A DNA stretch of 64,000 nucleotides from Sva-07 sp963716235 (GTDB lineage: Bacteria > Actinomycetota > Acidimicrobiia > Acidimicrobiales > Ilumatobacteraceae). Within the stretch, counting starts at the first letter, position 1; each line of letters starts with the position of its first letter. Location of the stretch: NCBI GenBank assembly GCA_963716235.1, contig CAVQTE010000002.1, positions 1-64,000 on the forward strand, written 5' to 3'. The position numbers and the translations under genes were made by a program. Below, one piece after another: positions 16,847 through 25,150 of this stretch. The notes beneath the pieces were generated by a model. That model saw only the letters and a list, made by a program, of their open reading frames with translations. It ran no database searches and had not been told where the DNA came from.

Positions 16847-17505
16847 GACGCTTCCTCCGAGGATGGACCAGCCTCGTGGACGCGTCCGGCGATGACGTCG
16901 ACCGCACGGGTGGCCAACGACCCGGCGCGCTCGAGTTCGTGGCTCGCGACCACGATCGTGGCCCCCGCGGCCGCCGCCTGACGAAGGGTGGCGTCGAGTT
17001 CGTCGCGGGCGCTGGCATCGAGGCCGGCGTGCGGTTCGTCCAGCAGCCACAACTGCGCCCGTCTGGCGACGAGACAGGCGAGCGCGGTGCGGCGCTTCTG
17101 GCCTGCCGACAATTTGCGAACGGGCACGTCGACGAGCCGCTCGGCCACGCCCAGCCGTTCCATCGCGGCATGTGTCTCGGCGTGACTCGCCCCGACCGTG
17201 GCACCCCAGAAGCGGATGTTCTCGCCGACCGTCAGGTCGAGATAGAGCCCGTTCTGGTGGCCCAACACGCCGACGTGCTGACGGATCGCCTCGCGTTGCG
17301 TTGCGAGATCGAACCCCAGGATGTGGCCGGTGCCACGCACGATCGGTACCAGTCCGGCGCAGAGCCGCAACAGCGTGGTCTTGCCGGCGCCGTTCGGCCC
17401 GCGCAGCAGCACGATGTCGCCCTCGTCGATGGTGATCGACGCGCCGGCCAGAGCCGGGAACGAACCGAGTACCGCAACAGCCTCGGTGAGTTCGACCACG
17501 GACAT
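16843..17505 (-). CDS. ccmA: Heme ABC exporter ATPase CcmA
   Basis: 220 residues, a single ABC ATPase: Walker A GPNGAGKTT, Q-loop GHQNGLY, signature KLSAGQKRR, Walker B LWLLDEPHAGLD and the switch His in VASHELE. LSAGQKRR instead of LSGGQ is typical of CcmA. First gene of the nine-gene ccm operon; a TAGCGT box ends 6 nt before its ATG, so the operon transcript is probably leaderless. Confidence 0.92.
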   Translation of the reverse strand: MSVVELTEAVAVLGSFPALAGASITIDEGDIVLLRGPNGAGKTTLLRLCAGLVPIVRGTGHILGFDLATQREAIRQHVGVLGHQNGLYLDLTVGENIRFWGATVGASHAETHAAMERLGVAERLVDVPVRKLSAGQKRRTALACLVARRAQLWLLDEPHAGLDASARDELDATLRQAAAAGATIVVASHELERAGSLATRAVDVIAGRVHEAGPSSEEAS

Positions 17506-17511
17506 GCCGCC

Positions 17512-17517
17512 ACGCTA
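17512..17517 (-). promoter_or_regulatory. -10 box (leaderless) of the ccm operon
   Basis: TAGCGT on the minus strand ends 6 nt before the ccmA ATG at 17505. Confidence 0.45.
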
Positions 17518-17564
17518 GGGAGAAACAGTTCACCAACCGCGATCGCGTCGCGTCGAGTGCCAGC

Positions 17565-17570
17565 TAGCTT
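17565..17570 (+). promoter_or_regulatory. -10 box (leaderless) of the first sortase gene
   Basis: TAGCTT ends 8 nt before the GTG at 17579. It is only about 50 nt from the divergent ccm -10 box, so the two promoters overlap. Confidence 0.4.
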
Positions 17571-17578
17571 CGACGGGC

Positions 17579-18766
17579 GTGTCGGACGTCGCGGAGCCAA
17601 CTGCCAAACCTGGCCGCGTCCGCAAGTTCGACCGTCCATCGCCCCCACACGACTGGCGGTGGTGGGTCGGTGGGCTCGGCAAGACGCTGATCGCGGCGGG
17701 CCTGCTCATGTTCGGATTCGTGGCGTATCAGCTGTGGGGCACCGGGATCGAAACCGCGCGCGCCCAGAACGCCCTGGAGAGCGAATTCGAGGAGCTCCTC
17801 GCCGGCACGACGACGACCGATGTGCCGGTGATCGTCGACACCGTGCCGGAGACCGCGCCCGACGTCGTGCCCGACACCAGGCCGAACGTCTCCGTGCCCG
17901 TCGAGTCCGCGTCCGTCGAGCCGCCGGCCACCCAACCGATGGTCCAAGAGGGTGATCCCATCGCTCGGATCGAGATGCCGACGATCGGCGTCGACAACAT
18001 CGTGGTCGCCGGCGTCGAGAAATCCGACCTGAAGAAGGGCCCCGGGCACTACCCGGAAACGCCGATGCCCGGCCAGCTCGGCAACGCTGCGATTGCGGGA
18101 CATCGAACGACCTACGGCCAACCGTTCTTCGACGTCGACAAGCTCCGCAACGGCGACCAGATCGTCGTCACGACCGTGGACGGACGCTACGTGTACCGGG
18201 TCACGGGTCAGCAGATCGTGTCGCCGAGCGACTACGAGGCCGTCGCCACTCTCGATCCCACGAAGGCCACGCTCACCCTCACGTCGTGCCATCCCAAGTG
18301 GACCGCACGTGAACGGATCATCATCACGAGCGAACTCGATGCTGCCGCTTCGACCGGCCCGGTCGGCGCCGCTGTCCTCAACTACGGCCGTCCGATCGAC
18401 GGGACCGGCGAGGAGATCGATCCGACGATCGCCGACTCGGTACCGACCGACTCGACACCCGCATCGGAACCCGCCGCAGCGGGTACCGACGACGACAACC
18501 CGTCAACCGTCGTCCAGGTGGACTCCGGCGCCGTCAACAGCGGGATCGCCGACGCGTTCGACGACGGCTGGTTCAGCGACCCGAATGCCAACGGACAGGT
18601 CGCCCTGTGGGGCCTCCTGCTGGCTGCGGTCGGGGTCGTGTCCTATCTCGTCAGCAAGAAGGCCAAGCGTGACTGGGTGGGCCTCACGGTCGGGATCGTG
18701 CCGTTCGTGATCGTGATGTACTTCTTCTTCCAGAACGTCAACCGACTGCTTCCCCCCAACCTCTGA
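17579..18766 (+). CDS. Class E sortase with C-terminal membrane tail
   Basis: 395 residues. A membrane helix (about 33-55) is followed by an acidic Thr/Val/Pro-rich stalk and a sortase domain: catalytic His in AIAGHRTTYGQPFFDVDKL, Cys in LTLTSCHPKWTARERIII, and Arg in the ARERI that follows. Class E sortases link LAXTG-type proteins to peptidoglycan in high-GC Gram-positives. Unusually, an extra 130-residue C-terminal part has a Ser/Thr/Asp-rich region and two more helices (VALWGLLLAAVGVVSYLV; VGLTVGIVPFVIVMYFFF). No substrate with a clear sorting signal is adjacent. A second sortase lies at 41136. Confidence 0.9.
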   Translation: MSDVAEPTAKPGRVRKFDRPSPPHDWRWWVGGLGKTLIAAGLLMFGFVAYQLWGTGIETARAQNALESEFEELLAGTTTTDVPVIVDTVPETAPDVVPDTRPNVSVPVESASVEPPATQPMVQEGDPIARIEMPTIGVDNIVVAGVEKSDLKKGPGHYPETPMPGQLGNAAIAGHRTTYGQPFFDVDKLRNGDQIVVTTVDGRYVYRVTGQQIVSPSDYEAVATLDPTKATLTLTSCHPKWTARERIIITSELDAAASTGPVGAAVLNYGRPIDGTGEEIDPTIADSVPTDSTPASEPAAAGTDDDNPSTVVQVDSGAVNSGIADAFDDGWFSDPNANGQVALWGLLLAAVGVVSYLVSKKAKRDWVGLTVGIVPFVIVMYFFFQNVNRLLPPNL

Positions 18767-18790
18767 CGCGACTCCAACGTCCCGTGGATG

Positions 18791-18847
18791 CTCGGGTCGC
18801 CCCCCGAGTGATGAGCGAGCGGCCCGCATGGCGGCTCTTCGCTCATC
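18791..18847. terminator. Two hairpins in the convergent gap sortase/enoyl-CoA hydratase
   Basis: CTCGGG (18791-18796) pairs with CCCGAG (18803-18808), and GATGAGCGA (18810-18818) pairs with TCGCTCATC (18839-18847). The 117-bp gap lies between two converging genes, fitting a bidirectional terminator. Confidence 0.5.
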
Positions 18848-18883
18848 GCTGCGGTGCACGAGTCCGTCAGACCGACCTCGAGT

Positions 18884-19624
18884 TCAGCGGCCGATGAAGT
18901 TCGGGGGCCGCTTGTCGAGGAACGCGGTGCGGCCCTCCTCGGCGTCGGCGCTCGCCCAGGCGGCCGACCGGGCGGCCTCGAACACGTCGTCCAAGGCCGG
19001 TTCGGGCATCGACCGTTCCAGGCCGATCTTGTGGCCGGTGATCGTCAAGGGCGCCAACCCGGAGAGCTGGTGCGCCCAGGTGATCGCATCGTCGAGTCCA
19101 CCGAGCCGGTGGATGCCACCTGTGACGTGGAGTTGCTCGGCGGTATAGGTCTGCGCCGCCAGCAACATCGCCCGAGCGATCGGCGGCGAGAACTCCGACG
19201 CCAGGCGCCGGATCGTCCACTGGTCGACGACGAGTCCGAGCTTGGCCGCCGGGATCCCGATCACGCTGTCGGGCGTCGCCACACGGAGATCGGTGGCGAT
19301 GGCGAGCTGCGCACCTGCACCGAGGGCCGGTCCGCCGATCGCGGCGATCACCGGAACCGGCAGCGATCCGAACCCACGCAGCACCGAACCGAGATCCGTG
19401 GCGAACTGGCCCTCCTCCACGCCGGTGAGATCGGCGCCGGCACTGAACGCCGGCGACTTGCCCGTGAGCACCACCGCCCGGATCGCTCCCGGCGTCCGCG
19501 CTCCGATCGCTGCCTGGATGTCGAGGAGTTCGAGCAGTGTGGCGTGATCGACCGCATTGCGCCGTTCGGGGCGGTCGAGCGTGACGATCGCCACGAGGCC
19601 GTCGTGTTGGAGATCGACGGTCAT
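18884..19624 (-). CDS. Enoyl-CoA hydratase/isomerase (crotonase) family protein
   Basis: 246 residues of the crotonase fold: RPERRNAVDHATL, the oxyanion-hole block AFSAGADLTGVE, and PVIAAIGGPALGAGAQLAIATDLRVATPDSVIGIPAAKLGLV. Of the two catalytic Glu of E. coli-type hydratases, the second region reads IPAAKLGLV, so a hydratase with one Glu or another crotonase activity is possible. The ATG at 19624 matches the family N-terminus (MTVDLQHDGLVAIVTLDRP). It is divergent from a small membrane protein gene 37 bp away. Confidence 0.88.
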   Translation of the reverse strand: MTVDLQHDGLVAIVTLDRPERRNAVDHATLLELLDIQAAIGARTPGAIRAVVLTGKSPAFSAGADLTGVEEGQFATDLGSVLRGFGSLPVPVIAAIGGPALGAGAQLAIATDLRVATPDSVIGIPAAKLGLVVDQWTIRRLASEFSPPIARAMLLAAQTYTAEQLHVTGGIHRLGGLDDAITWAHQLSGLAPLTITGHKIGLERSMPEPALDDVFEAARSAAWASADAEEGRTAFLDKRPPNFIGR

Positions 19625-19644
19625 GACCAGCGGCAATCGGCTCG

Positions 19645-19650
19645 TAGCAT
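19645..19650 (+). promoter_or_regulatory. -10 box of the small membrane protein/TetR unit
   Basis: TAGCAT ends 11 nt before the ATG at 19662, giving a leader of only a few nucleotides. Confidence 0.35.
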
Positions 19651-19661
19651 GATCCGACTGT

Positions 19662-19940
19662 ATGTCGAACGTTCCCCCCGCCTCCGATGCCGTCGACCCG
19701 GTGCGTGTCCGCCGAGCGCAGGTCGCCAAGTGGACGCTGCTCGCCAACCGGGTCGGCTACCTCTTCGTCGCGCTGTCGATCGCGCTGTTCGTCATCGCCT
19801 TCGCGGTCGGCTTCTCCTCGACGATGGCGACGCTCGTGATCGTCTCCTTCGTCATCGGCTGCGTTCTGCTCGCGCCCTCGATCATCATCGGCTACGCCGT
19901 CAAGGCCGCCGAACGGGACGACCGCGAACGGGGCTTCTGA
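19662..19940 (+). CDS. Small two-helix membrane protein, unknown function
   Basis: 92 residues: a hydrophilic N-terminus, two membrane helices (GYLFVALSIALFVIAFAVGF; MATLVIVSFVIGCVLLAPSI) and the basic/acidic tail KAAERDDRERGF. I do not recognise a named family beyond small actinobacterial membrane proteins. It lies 34 bp before the tetR gene and divergent from the crotonase gene. Confidence 0.7.
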   Translation: MSNVPPASDAVDPVRVRRAQVAKWTLLANRVGYLFVALSIALFVIAFAVGFSSTMATLVIVSFVIGCVLLAPSIIIGYAVKAAERDDRERGF

Positions 19941-19956
19941 GACCGGGCCGTGGCCG

Positions 19957-19972
19957 GTTACCATTCGGTAAC
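19957..19972. promoter_or_regulatory. Palindromic operator at the tetR start
   Basis: GTTACC (19957-19962) and GGTAAC (19967-19972) form a perfect dyad around ATTC, 2 nt before the tetR ATG. A TACCAT box (19959-19964) lies inside it. This is the shape of a TetR autoregulatory operator. Confidence 0.6.
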
Positions 19973-19974
19973 AC

Positions 19975-20562
19975 ATGTCCACTCGACTTCCAGCCAACGC
20001 TCGACGCGAACAGATCCTCGATGTCGCGCTCGTCGTGTTCGCGACGAACGGTTTCCACGGCGCCTCGATGAACGATGTCGCTGACGCCGTCGGGGTCACC
20101 AAGCCGGTCCTGTACCAGCACTTCGACTCCAAACGTGACCTCTACCAGGCACTCATCGACGAGGTCGGCGACCGGTTGCTCGCCAACATCGCCAAGGCCG
20201 CCGCCGAAGCGACCGACGGCAAGAGCCAGACCGAACTCGGTTTTCGTGCCTACTTCCGTTGGGTGTCGGACGATCATGACGGCTTTCGATTCCTGTTCGG
20301 TTCGGGGACGCGACGCGACGACGAGTTCAACGCTGCGGTGCAGCGCATCACCGCCGAGGCCGCCAAAGCGGTCGCTCCACTGATCGCCGTCGACATCGAC
20401 GAGCGCCACCGCACCACCTTGGCCCACGCCCTCGTCGGGCTCGCCGAAGGGGCCAGCCGACTGCTCGTCGAACGGGGCGACGAGTTCGACCCCGACGAGA
20501 TCGCGGGAGTGGTCGCCGACCTGGCGTGGGCCGGGCTGCGCGCCGTCCAACCGAAGGACTGA
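19975..20562 (+). CDS. TetR-family transcriptional regulator
   Basis: 195 residues: an N-terminal helix-turn-helix (REQILDVALVVFATNGFHGA, then VADAVGVTKPVLYQHFDSKRDLYQAL) and a C-terminal helical ligand domain (about 65-190). A perfect dyad overlaps its promoter, so autorepression is likely. The carotenoid oxygenase gene follows 75 bp downstream in the same direction and may be a target; its own promoter has no copy of the dyad. Confidence 0.9.
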   Translation: MSTRLPANARREQILDVALVVFATNGFHGASMNDVADAVGVTKPVLYQHFDSKRDLYQALIDEVGDRLLANIAKAAAEATDGKSQTELGFRAYFRWVSDDHDGFRFLFGSGTRRDDEFNAAVQRITAEAAKAVAPLIAVDIDERHRTTLAHALVGLAEGASRLLVERGDEFDPDEIAGVVADLAWAGLRAVQPKD

Positions 20563-20602
20563 GTCGCGCCGAAGGTCACGTTCGACCCGGCACCGTGCGA
20601 CG

Positions 20603-20631
20603 TTGACAACTGTTCACCTCATGGTCAGACT
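20603..20631 (+). promoter_or_regulatory. Promoter of the carotenoid oxygenase gene
   Basis: TTGACA (20603-20608), 17-nt spacer, CAGACT (20626-20631); the -10 ends 6 nt before the GTG at 20638. It is the clearest full sigma70 promoter in the window and is leaderless. Confidence 0.55.
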
Positions 20632-20637
20632 CCGGGG

Positions 20638-21969
20638 GTGACCGACACACTGCCGCCCACCCGGAGCAACTTCTATCTCCTCGGGAACATGGCTCCGGTC
20701 GAGCTCGAGGTGACGGCCTTCGACCTCCCGGTCACCGGCACGATCCCCGCCGATCTCGAAGGACGCTGGCTCCGCAACGGGCCCAACCCGCGCTCCGTCG
20801 TCGACCCGGCGACCCACCACTGGTTCCTGGGCGATGGCATGGTCCACGGCGTTCGACTACGCGGTGGTCGAGCCGAGTGGTATCGCAATCGCTACGTCGC
20901 CGGCGCCGATGCCTTCGGGCCCAACACCAACGTCGGCGGCTTCGCCGGCACCACGTGGGCGATGGTCGAAGCCGGCCCACCGCCCGTCGAGCTCGACTAC
21001 GAGCTGAACCCGCTCGGCGTCAACCGCTTCCACGACACGCTCACCGGCCCCTTCAGCGCCCACCCGAAGTACGACCCCGCCACCGGCGAACTCCACGCCA
21101 TGGGCTACCACTGGCCCGACCTGATCGACCACCTCCACTACGTCGTCGTCGGCGGTGACGGCCGTGTCTCCAAGACGCTCGACATCCCCGTCGCCGACAT
21201 GCCGATGGTGCACGACATGTCGCTCACGCCCACCTATGCGGTCGTGTACGACCTGCCGGTCACCGTCAGCTTCGACGTGATGGGCAAGGGGTACCCGTTC
21301 CCGTTCGCGTGGAACCCCGATCGCGCCGCCCGCGTCGGTCTCCTCCCGCGCAGCGGTACCGCCGACGACATCATCTGGTGCGACGTCGCGCCCTGCTACG
21401 TGTTCCATCCCCTCAACGCCTACGACGCCCCCGACGGCACGGTGGTCGTCGACGTGTGCAGGTACGACACGATGATGGTCTCCGACTTCAACGGGCCGTT
21501 CGGCGAGGCGCTGCCGACCTTCGATCGATGGGTGATCGACCCGGCCGCCCGACGCGTCACCGAGACCCGGATCGACGACCGCCCGCAGGAGTTCCCACGT
21601 CACAATCCGAAGGTCGGCCTGCAGAAGCATCGCTACGGCTACACCTCCGAGGTGTCGCCTGGCGCGGCAAATCTGCACGGCGCGATCATCAAGATCGACG
21701 TCGAGCAGGGCACGACCCAGACCCACGAGTTCGGCCAGGGCCGCGGCGGCGCAGAACCCGTCGTGGTCCCCAAGGCCGACGGCATGGCCGAGGACGACTG
21801 CTGGGTCCTCACCGTGGTGTACGACGCCACGACCGACACCAGCGAGTTGTGCGTCCTCGACGCCGCCGACATCAGCGGGCCAGAAGTCGCCCGAATACAG
21901 CTCCCCCAGCGTGTGCCGTACGGGTTCCACGGCAACTGGGTCTCCGACAGCTCCGTGGCACCCGCCTGA
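20638..21969 (+). CDS. Carotenoid cleavage oxygenase
   Basis: 443 residues of the seven-bladed propeller RPE65/CCO family. RWLRNGPNPRSVVDPATHHW opens the fold; the four Fe(II)-binding His are in FSAHPKYD, PMVHDMSLT, YVFHPLNAYD and the C-terminal GFHGNW. The enzyme splits double bonds of carotenoids or related polyenes with O2. No carotenoid synthesis gene is in the window. The GTG at 20638 is fixed by the promoter next to it. Confidence 0.93.
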   Translation: MTDTLPPTRSNFYLLGNMAPVELEVTAFDLPVTGTIPADLEGRWLRNGPNPRSVVDPATHHWFLGDGMVHGVRLRGGRAEWYRNRYVAGADAFGPNTNVGGFAGTTWAMVEAGPPPVELDYELNPLGVNRFHDTLTGPFSAHPKYDPATGELHAMGYHWPDLIDHLHYVVVGGDGRVSKTLDIPVADMPMVHDMSLTPTYAVVYDLPVTVSFDVMGKGYPFPFAWNPDRAARVGLLPRSGTADDIIWCDVAPCYVFHPLNAYDAPDGTVVVDVCRYDTMMVSDFNGPFGEALPTFDRWVIDPAARRVTETRIDDRPQEFPRHNPKVGLQKHRYGYTSEVSPGAANLHGAIIKIDVEQGTTQTHEFGQGRGGAEPVVVPKADGMAEDDCWVLTVVYDATTDTSELCVLDAADISGPEVARIQLPQRVPYGFHGNWVSDSSVAPA

Positions 21970-21977
21970 CCGGCCGG

Positions 21978-23303
21978 TCAGGCAACGGCCACCGGCTGCG
22001 CACCGAACAACGAACGAGGAGCGGAGAGCCGCATGGTCACCACGTAGGCGACCACGACGGCGACGATCGCGAGCGGCATCACCGCGTACGCATCACTCGA
22101 CAGCAGCACCGTTGCGAGCAGGACCGACGTGAACGGCAGCTTCAGCATCGACACACACATCGCGCCGATCCCGATCGCCAAACCCGGGACGATCGACATG
22201 CCGGGGAGGTCGGCTGCGACCAGCCCGATCGCGCCGCCGATGAACAGGCTCGGGAAGATCGGGCCACCTCGGAAGGCGCTGAGTGACAGCCCGTACGCCA
22301 GCCCCTTGCACAGGATCAAGAGGAGCAATGCACCGGTCGACCACGCGGCGGACTGCTCGATCATCACCGGTAGCTGAGCCTGCCCGGAGAAAAGCACGTT
22401 CGCTTCACTCTGGTCGGTGACCTCGGCAAAGACGATGGCCAGCAGGGCAATGGTCATGCCGAGCAACGGAGTGACCAGCAACCGGCGAGCGTGGACGAGT
22501 GTCCGCAGCGACAGCGCGACGGTGTAGACGAGCCAGCCGATCAGGGGGCACCCGACACCGATCACGATGGCCCAGCCGAACATCGCCAGGGTCGGCGTGG
22601 TGAACGCCGGAAGGTCGGGGATGGCGAGGGAGAAGGTGCCGCGACCGGTCAACTCGTCGAGTCCGACGAACACGAGGAATCCGACCCCGGCCGCGAGCAG
22701 GCCGGGGAGCAAGGCGACCGCGAGCATCGTGCCACCGAGCCCGGCGACCTCGAGCATCAGGAATGCGGCAACGATGGGCGATCCGAGCAGCGTGCTGATC
22801 GCGGCGAAGCTGCCCGCGGTCGCAATGATGGCGACGGCGCCCGGCGGGGCGTCACTCTTCACCGTTCGGATCGCGAGTGCAGCGAGTCCGCCACCGATGG
22901 CGATCAACGGTGCTTCGGGCCCGAGCACCGCCCCGAGCGACAGTGTCGCCAACGCCGCCAGGAACACACCGGGGAGTTCGATCGGGGGCGTTGGCCCTCC
23001 CTGCTGGAAACCGCCCGACGGCGAATGGCCGGAGTTCCCTGGCAGTGACTGGATGCACCACGCCACGAGCAGTCCCGACAGCGCCAACAGCGGCACCGGC
23101 CACCAGACCGGTGTCGTGTCGAATCCCAACCCGCCCGGGAGGTCGTCGAACAGGGCCTCCTGGAGCCAGTCGACCAGTGCCAGGAACCCGTAGACCACGA
23201 TGGCGACCGGTACGGCGATCAGCGCTGCCAGCACGAGTGCCTGCAGGTACTCCCGCGACCGGACGATCGAGAGCGGATCGACCGGGTTCTCGTCGTCGGT
23301 CAT
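21978..23303 (-). CDS. ClC-family chloride channel/antiporter
   Basis: 441 residues, about ten to twelve helices. The anion-filter motifs are present: LPGNSGHSP (GxSGxxP), GAVLGPEAPLIAIGGG (GxxxGPEAP, with the gating Glu) and FRGGPIFPSLFIGGAIG (GxFxP). This identifies a ClC protein; channel and H+/Cl- antiporter modes cannot be told apart from these motifs alone. There is no C-terminal CBS domain. It converges with the carotenoid oxygenase gene with 8 bp between stops. Confidence 0.92.
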   Translation of the reverse strand: MTDDENPVDPLSIVRSREYLQALVLAALIAVPVAIVVYGFLALVDWLQEALFDDLPGGLGFDTTPVWWPVPLLALSGLLVAWCIQSLPGNSGHSPSGGFQQGGPTPPIELPGVFLAALATLSLGAVLGPEAPLIAIGGGLAALAIRTVKSDAPPGAVAIIATAGSFAAISTLLGSPIVAAFLMLEVAGLGGTMLAVALLPGLLAAGVGFLVFVGLDELTGRGTFSLAIPDLPAFTTPTLAMFGWAIVIGVGCPLIGWLVYTVALSLRTLVHARRLLVTPLLGMTIALLAIVFAEVTDQSEANVLFSGQAQLPVMIEQSAAWSTGALLLLILCKGLAYGLSLSAFRGGPIFPSLFIGGAIGLVAADLPGMSIVPGLAIGIGAMCVSMLKLPFTSVLLATVLLSSDAYAVMPLAIVAVVVAYVVTMRLSAPRSLFGAQPVAVA

Positions 23304-23524
23304 CGTCCCACCACGGTGTCGACCATCAGCGAAACACTAGACAACGCCGGCCAGGCGACGGTCAATCGGCTCCGTCGCCGTGATGGGTGGGTGTCGCTTC
23401 CAGTGGCGAGCCGGGACCAGTTGGACAGAAGCGTCCGCAGGCGCGTCGGGTTGCTAGGTGGGTCGGGACGCGCCCGACTTCCGGACGGCCGATGGAGACC
23501 AGATCGGGCTGGTGCTCGGACGGG
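23304..23524. other. Intergenic gap between ClC and HNH genes
   Basis: A 221-bp gap upstream of the ClC gene. I see no open frame with protein-like sequence, no strong repeat and no clear promoter in it. Confidence 0.5.
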
Positions 23525-25051
23525 TCAGACGCTTGTCCTCTCATGATCACTGCGTGATCCGGCCGGCGGTCCCGGTGTGCGGGTTGGTGGTGGTGCCGAC
23601 GATGCGGGTGTCCGGTCGGTGGTGCGTCCGCGGTGGGCGACGACGCCGTCGGGGCGGGTCCAGGTGGTGATCCGGTCGGGGGTCATCGTGAGGGTCCAGC
23701 CGCCTTCGTGGACGAGGTGGTGGTGCCGTTCGCACAGCGGGACCAGATTCTGGAGATCGGTCGGGCCGAGGTCTCGCCACCACCAGCGGATGTGGTGGGC
23801 TTTGCATCCGGAGAACGGCATGGTGCAGTCGGGGTGTGCGCAGGTTCGGTACATGGCTCGCAGCGCTCGGCGTTGTTGGCGGGTGGCGGTGCGAACGGAT
23901 CGGCCCACGTCGAGCGGGACGCTGTCGGTGCCGAGCATGATGGGGATGATCTCGGCGTCACAGCACATCCGTCGCACCGTCGACACCGGCAGCGGAACAC
24001 CGTCGTCGGTTTCACAGATGCTGCGCTCGTGCAGCCCCTCGACGAGGGTGCGGTGGTCGACCAGCACGGAGATCTCGGCGACGCGCCGCTCGTGAGCGAG
24101 CTCGTCTCCCCGGCCGGGCGACCGGCTCGGTGCATCCGGGTCCGAGTCACCGCCATCCGGTGAGCTCGACGGCACGCCCGACTGCATCGGCACGCCGGTG
24201 GCGGCTGCGACGAAGGCGTCGACCTGCATCTGCATCCATGGGGTCTTCGCGTTGCCGTTGGCCTGCACCATCGAGGTGAGGTGGGCGTTGACGATGCTCC
24301 ACAACTGCGCGTCACGGATCGGGTCGAGCTCGAGGTTCGTGTGGTGCATCCCGGTGATCTTGTTGACCCAGCGCGTCACCGTGGAGTTCTTGCGTTGCCG
24401 GTCGAGTTCGTCGGCGTCGGAGGTGGCCTGGGCGGCCACGATCCGTTGCGCCAGAGCGCGACAGCGACGTGCGAACACCTCGACTCGCTCGCCAAGCGCT
24501 GCGGCGAGCAGTTCGTCGAGGTGCCGGTGGAACTCGGCTCGGGCGTCGGCATCGAGGCGGCGGGTTGCGTTCGCGATGGCATCGATGTGGCCGGTTGAGA
24601 TCCGGCCGTCGCGCAGAGCCCGCTCGAACGAGTCGGCGCCACCAGCACCGCTGGCATGGGGAGCACCGGTGTCGCCGGTGTGATCCGAGGACGAAGCTGC
24701 GGCGGGTCCGCCGAACTCGTCGAGTGCGTCGGCGCGCACCTTGATGCGTGACGCTTCCTCGCTCGATCGTTTCCCGGCGGCACCGAACAGTGACTCGGGC
24801 GACTCGGCGACGCCGTCGTCGGCAAGTTCTCGGGCCCGCCTGGCGCAGCCGACATCGAACGAGTCGAGCCAACCGTGTACCCGCGCGGCCACCGACATCA
24901 GGTAGCGGAGTTCGTCACGCTCCACGCCCGCGAGGTCGACAGCGACGAGCGCATCGAGCGCCGACTGCACATCGGACATGCCAGGGGCGTTACCTGGCGG
25001 GCACCCGGGCGGAGACCCCGGGGGTCTCGGCGGAGCGGTCGCAGTGGTCAT
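23525..25051 (-). CDS. DUF222 / HNH endonuclease domain protein (13E12 type)
   Basis: 508 residues. An alanine/arginine-rich DUF222 domain (about 30-330) precedes a C-terminal HNH nuclease: CAHPDCTMPFSGCKAHHIRW and LVPLCERHHHLVHEGGW, with the HH...N...H metal-binding set. These proteins are multicopy in actinobacteria and related to mycobacterial 13E12 repeats; their job is unknown, and mobility has been suggested. No inverted repeats or target duplications flank it here. The ATG at 25051 follows GGAGG by 6 nt. The 221-bp gap to the ClC gene (23304-23524) holds nothing I recognise. Confidence 0.88.
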   Translation of the reverse strand: MTTATAPPRPPGSPPGCPPGNAPGMSDVQSALDALVAVDLAGVERDELRYLMSVAARVHGWLDSFDVGCARRARELADDGVAESPESLFGAAGKRSSEEASRIKVRADALDEFGGPAAASSSDHTGDTGAPHASGAGGADSFERALRDGRISTGHIDAIANATRRLDADARAEFHRHLDELLAAALGERVEVFARRCRALAQRIVAAQATSDADELDRQRKNSTVTRWVNKITGMHHTNLELDPIRDAQLWSIVNAHLTSMVQANGNAKTPWMQMQVDAFVAAATGVPMQSGVPSSSPDGGDSDPDAPSRSPGRGDELAHERRVAEISVLVDHRTLVEGLHERSICETDDGVPLPVSTVRRMCCDAEIIPIMLGTDSVPLDVGRSVRTATRQQRRALRAMYRTCAHPDCTMPFSGCKAHHIRWWWRDLGPTDLQNLVPLCERHHHLVHEGGWTLTMTPDRITTWTRPDGVVAHRGRTTDRTPASSAPPPTRTPGPPAGSRSDHERTSV

Positions 25052-25150
25052 GTCGGCCTCCAATCAGTGAACGGATGTGGAGGGGGAGTCGGTATGGATC
25101 ACCCTACAGAGGGGGTGCAACAGGGTTGCCAAGGCGGGTTCGACGGCTCG

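Noticed and set aside
23525..25051. HNH/DUF222 gene as a homing endonuclease or insertion element
   Set aside because: No inverted repeats, target duplication or split host gene seen around it.
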